64,000 bases of DNA from TMED78 sp036337035 (GTDB lineage Bacteria; Pseudomonadota; Gammaproteobacteria; Steroidobacterales; Rariloculaceae): assembly GCA_036337035.1 (NCBI GenBank), contig JAYZFC010000007.1, positions 44,712 to 108,711 on the forward strand, given 5' to 3'. Shown piece by piece: positions 61,667-64,000 of this stretch. Below the pieces are notes generated by a model. That model worked only from the letters and a program-made list of their open reading frames with translations, did not search any database and had not been told where the DNA came from. Made by a program: the position numbers and the translations under genes. Each line of letters opens with the position of its first letter. Position 1 is the stretch's first letter.

Positions 61667-62008
61667 TTGTCAAAAGAAATAAGTGCTCTTAACTTTACTG
61701 AAGCTGCTGCAACAAAAGTAAGCAAGCTCATCAGCGAAGAAGGGAATCCCGAGCTTAAATTGCGAGTATATATTAGTGGCGGTGGCTGTTCTGGTTTTCA
61801 GTATGGTTTTACTTTTGATGAGTCTTTTCAAGATGGAGATACAGAAATAATCAAAAAGGGAGTTTCATTACTTATTGATCCAATGAGTGTTCAATACTTA
61901 AAGGGAGCTGAAATTGATTATAAAGAGGATCTATCAGGTTCACAGTTCATAATTAAAAATCCAAATGCCTCTACAACATGTGGTTGTGGCTCTTCTTTTT
62001 CAGTTTGA
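61667..62008 (+). CDS. erpA: Iron-sulfur cluster insertion protein ErpA
   Basis: ErpA is an A-type carrier that delivers Fe-S clusters to apo-enzymes, especially of isoprenoid synthesis. LRVYISGGGCSGFQYGFTFD holds the first cluster cysteine and the C-terminal STTCGCGSSFSV the other two. Length 113. The start is TTG; AAGGAG is seven bases before TTG 61667, making it better spaced than the adjacent in-frame TTG at 61664. It ends three bases from the convergent anmK. Confidence 0.96.
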   Translation: MSKEISALNFTEAAATKVSKLISEEGNPELKLRVYISGGGCSGFQYGFTFDESFQDGDTEIIKKGVSLLIDPMSVQYLKGAEIDYKEDLSGSQFIIKNPNASTTCGCGSSFSV

Positions 62009-62011
62009 TTT

Positions 62012-63115
62012 TTACTTAGAATAAATAGATCCTAAAATAGTTTCTTTTTTAGCGCCTGTAACTGATGGAACATTGCTAGGTATTTTGTCAACTCTTTGTT
62101 TAGCTAGCCATGCAAAAGCAATTGATTCAAGCAGGTTTGGATCTAATCCAAATGATTGACTAGAATATATATCAAAATTATTTAGGCGATTTTTTAATTG
62201 ATTGACTAAAAAAATATTTGATACACCGCCACCACAAAGAATAATTTTGCATGGTTCTGATAAAAATCTTTCAATAGAATCTGATATTGTATCAACTGTT
62301 AGTTGTGTTAGTGTTCTCAAAATATCTTTATCTTCTAGTTTAATTTTTATTTCATCTAGCTTACTATTCAGCCAGTTTAGGTTAAAGTACTCTGTACCTG
62401 TTGATTTTGGAGGATCCTTAGAGAAATAACTATCTGAGGTTAGTTCATTAAGAAGCAAATTTGATATATTTCCATTTTTTGCCATTCTTCCATCTTCGTC
62501 GTATGGTATACCCCAAATTTTTTTAGACCAGCAGTCTATGAGCGTATTAGCTGGACCAGTATCAAATCCAACTAATTTTTTTCCAGGCTCAAGTATTGTT
62601 ATATTTGCAATTCCTCCTAAATTTAGAATAACTCTTGTCTCTTTGCTATTGCCAAAATACCATTTATGAAAGCCTGGAGTTAAGGGGGCTCCTTCTCCGT
62701 TTAATGCCATATCAGCTCGACGAAAGTCAGAAGCTACATCTATTTTAGTTTCTTTGCAGATAATATTAGGATCACCTATTTGCATAGTAAAAGGCTCTGG
62801 ATTTGATGGCTTGTGATAAATTGTTAATCCTGAAAATCCAATTGCTAATATGTTCTTACTATCGAGAGATAATTCAGTGAGATAATCTTTTATGCATTTG
62901 GAAAAAAAAAATCCTAAAGATTTATCTATGCTTCCTAGTGATTCTAGAGATAAGGCATGATTTCTAAGTTCAAAAAGCTTCTTGCTTAAATTTTTTGGGA
63001 AGGGATATGTTTTCCCTTGGTAGGAGCATAGCTTATTTTTTTCAAATTCTACGATGGATATATCAGCACCGTCTAGGCTAGTTCCTGACATAACACCAAT
63101 ATAAATTTGCGACAT
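62012..63115 (-). CDS. anmK: Anhydro-N-acetylmuramic acid kinase
   Basis: AnmK phosphorylates and opens anhydroMurNAc to MurNAc-6-phosphate in cell-wall recycling. IYIGVMSGTSLDGADISIVE, ADFRRADMALNGEGAPLTPGFH and LNLGGIANIT are characteristic, with LVGFDTGPANTLID containing the catalytic Asp. Length 367 residues. It completes the recycling set with AmpG and AmpD and lies 20 bases downstream of a peptidoglycan endopeptidase gene. Confidence 0.97.
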   Translation of the reverse strand: MSQIYIGVMSGTSLDGADISIVEFEKNKLCSYQGKTYPFPKNLSKKLFELRNHALSLESLGSIDKSLGFFFSKCIKDYLTELSLDSKNILAIGFSGLTIYHKPSNPEPFTMQIGDPNIICKETKIDVASDFRRADMALNGEGAPLTPGFHKWYFGNSKETRVILNLGGIANITILEPGKKLVGFDTGPANTLIDCWSKKIWGIPYDEDGRMAKNGNISNLLLNELTSDSYFSKDPPKSTGTEYFNLNWLNSKLDEIKIKLEDKDILRTLTQLTVDTISDSIERFLSEPCKIILCGGGVSNIFLVNQLKNRLNNFDIYSSQSFGLDPNLLESIAFAWLAKQRVDKIPSNVPSVTGAKKETILGSIYSK

Positions 63116-63135
63116 TTTTTGGTATTCCCTATTAA

Positions 63136-64000
63136 TTAGGTTATACCTTTTTCGACTCTTCTAATTAAATCGATATGTTGCCAAAATATCGAAGAGCTTC
63201 TTGTAAAATCATCAAAATTTTCTTGATTTATTGGATTTGCTAGAGGTAGATCCACAGTACGAGGATTTCTATGGATACCATTAATGCGATACTCATAATG
63301 AAGATGAGGACCAGTTGTTAGTCCTGATTGACCAACATAGCCAATTGTCTGCCCTTGGGTCACTCTACTACCTTGCTTTATGTTTGCAAAACGAGAAAGG
63401 TGTGCATACAGAGTAGTAATATTTGATCCATGTTGAAGCACTATCGTATTTCCATAGCCTCCATTGTCTCCTATCGACTTAACAACACCATCGCCTGCTG
63501 CCATTACTGGGGTGCCTGAGGGTGCTGCATAATCTACGCCTTTATGCGCTCTTATTGTATTTAGCACAGGATGACGCCTATTTAAATTAAAGCTAGAACT
63601 TATTCGAGTAAAATCAACTGGAGCACGAATAAATGCTTTTCTGACGCTTCTTCCTTCGGGCATATAGTAATCTGTGAAATTTTGATTATTTGTGTATCTT
63701 GCTGCCCTGAAAATTTCACCTTGATTAATAAATTCAGTAGCTAATATTTCACCAGTTCTTATTTTTTCACCCTCATACCAATATTCTTCATAGATAACAG
63801 TGAACTCATCACCAATTCTTACATCTTGAATAAAATCAATATCCCACTGGAAAATTCCAGCCATATTCATTATTACAGTATCGGAAATGCCAGCATCCTT
63901 ACCGGCTTCAAATAATGAAGATTCAATGACGCCATACGCATAATTTTTTCTAATTTCTATCTCTCTTTCTAATATTTCAGATTCAAAACCAGTGCTTGTA
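63136..64000 (-). CDS. mepM: M23-family peptidoglycan endopeptidase, MepM-like (5' end beyond window)
   Basis: The frame stays open to the window edge, so the N-terminus is missing; about 288 residues are seen. The LytM/M23 zinc site is visible: HKGVDYAAPSGTPVMAAGDG with the first His and Asp, and GPHLHYEYRIN with the HxH pair. A preceding region (SSLFEAGKDAG and FQWDIDFIQDVRIGDEF) matches the domain before the peptidase in MepM/YebA. Such enzymes cut peptide cross-links so the wall can grow. anmK lies downstream. Confidence 0.92.
   Translation of the reverse strand, partial: TSTGFESEILEREIEIRKNYAYGVIESSLFEAGKDAGISDTVIMNMAGIFQWDIDFIQDVRIGDEFTVIYEEYWYEGEKIRTGEILATEFINQGEIFRAARYTNNQNFTDYYMPEGRSVRKAFIRAPVDFTRISSSFNLNRRHPVLNTIRAHKGVDYAAPSGTPVMAAGDGVVKSIGDNGGYGNTIVLQHGSNITTLYAHLSRFANIKQGSRVTQGQTIGYVGQSGLTTGPHLHYEYRINGIHRNPRTVDLPLANPINQENFDDFTRSSSIFWQHIDLIRRVEKGIT

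Overview
The window reads as one contiguous stretch of an AT-rich, compact gammaproteobacterial chromosome. About 75 protein genes and one tRNA gene fill it with very short or overlapping junctions, and no gap lacking a gene exceeds 300 bases. The gene order is gammaproteobacterial: coaD/mutM/rpmG/rpmB/coaBC/dut/pyrE, fis-purH-purD, aroQ-accB-accC next to dsbD-cutA-groESL, mlaFEDCB, gshB-ruvX-pyrB and hldD-waaF-lpxL. Together with the AT-rich codon use and missing members of conserved blocks, this suggests a free-living, genome-streamlined, probably marine gammaproteobacterium (SAR86-like or similar). The lineage is an inference; no rRNA gene is present to confirm it. TTG is used as a start codon unusually often (about ten genes).

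Layout. 1-4.8 kb: end of glutamate synthase (gltB, gltD), msrA, heat-shock sigma factor rpoH (convergent with msrA) and rsmD. 4.8-11 kb: coaD, ggt, a small membrane protein, mutM, rpmG, rpmB, coaBC, dut, pyrE. 11-18.6 kb: an ExoIII/Crc-family gene, ampG, a Rieske protein, trmB, an FkbM methyltransferase, a 28-residue membrane ORF, mutY, yggX, acs. 18.7-23.2 kb is the only clearly accessory stretch: a tRNA-Phe gene, a PLP-dependent threonine/serine dehydratase followed by a decayed copy of the tRNA 3' half, a small lipoprotein, a secreted FN3/Ig-like protein, a GST and a YHYH lipoprotein. 23.2-27 kb: the Mla phospholipid transport system. 27-36 kb: cupin plus Ldh2-type dehydrogenase, a glyoxalase-like protein, lipA, sohB, rhomboid, a nucleotide-transporter-like protein, yrfG, trxA, rho. 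36-46.4 kb: purD, purH, fis, accC, accB, aroQ, a TlpA-like protein, dsbD, cutA, then groES-groEL. 46.5-52.8 kb: LPS genes (hldD, waaF, two lpxL paralogues), an L,D-transpeptidase, msrB, a TerB-like protein, yggT. 52.8-58 kb: yggS, pyrK, pyrB, a nuclease, ruvX, gshB, rsmE. 58-64 kb: ampD, a cobalamin adenosyltransferase, pdxH, tyrA, rppH, erpA, anmK and a truncated MepM-like peptidase.

How the parts work together. Several envelope functions are represented: Mla lipid recycling, lipid A acylation, heptose core synthesis, disulfide relay (DsbD plus a TlpA-like protein) and peptidoglycan turnover and recycling (L,D-transpeptidase, MepM-like enzyme, AmpG, AmpD, AnmK). Oxidative damage control is represented by MsrA, MsrB, MutM, MutY, an ExoIII-family nuclease, YggX and ErpA.

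The most notable signals are regulatory and mobile. First, a perfect CIRCE operator lies just upstream of rpoH and a near-perfect one sits at groESL beside a sigma-32-like promoter, implying an HrcA circuit that controls the heat-shock sigma factor itself. Second, a degenerate duplicate of the tRNA-Phe 3' half bounds a one-gene insertion of about 1.1 kb with no integrase. I did not find a convincing new multi-gene system; most of the window is housekeeping.
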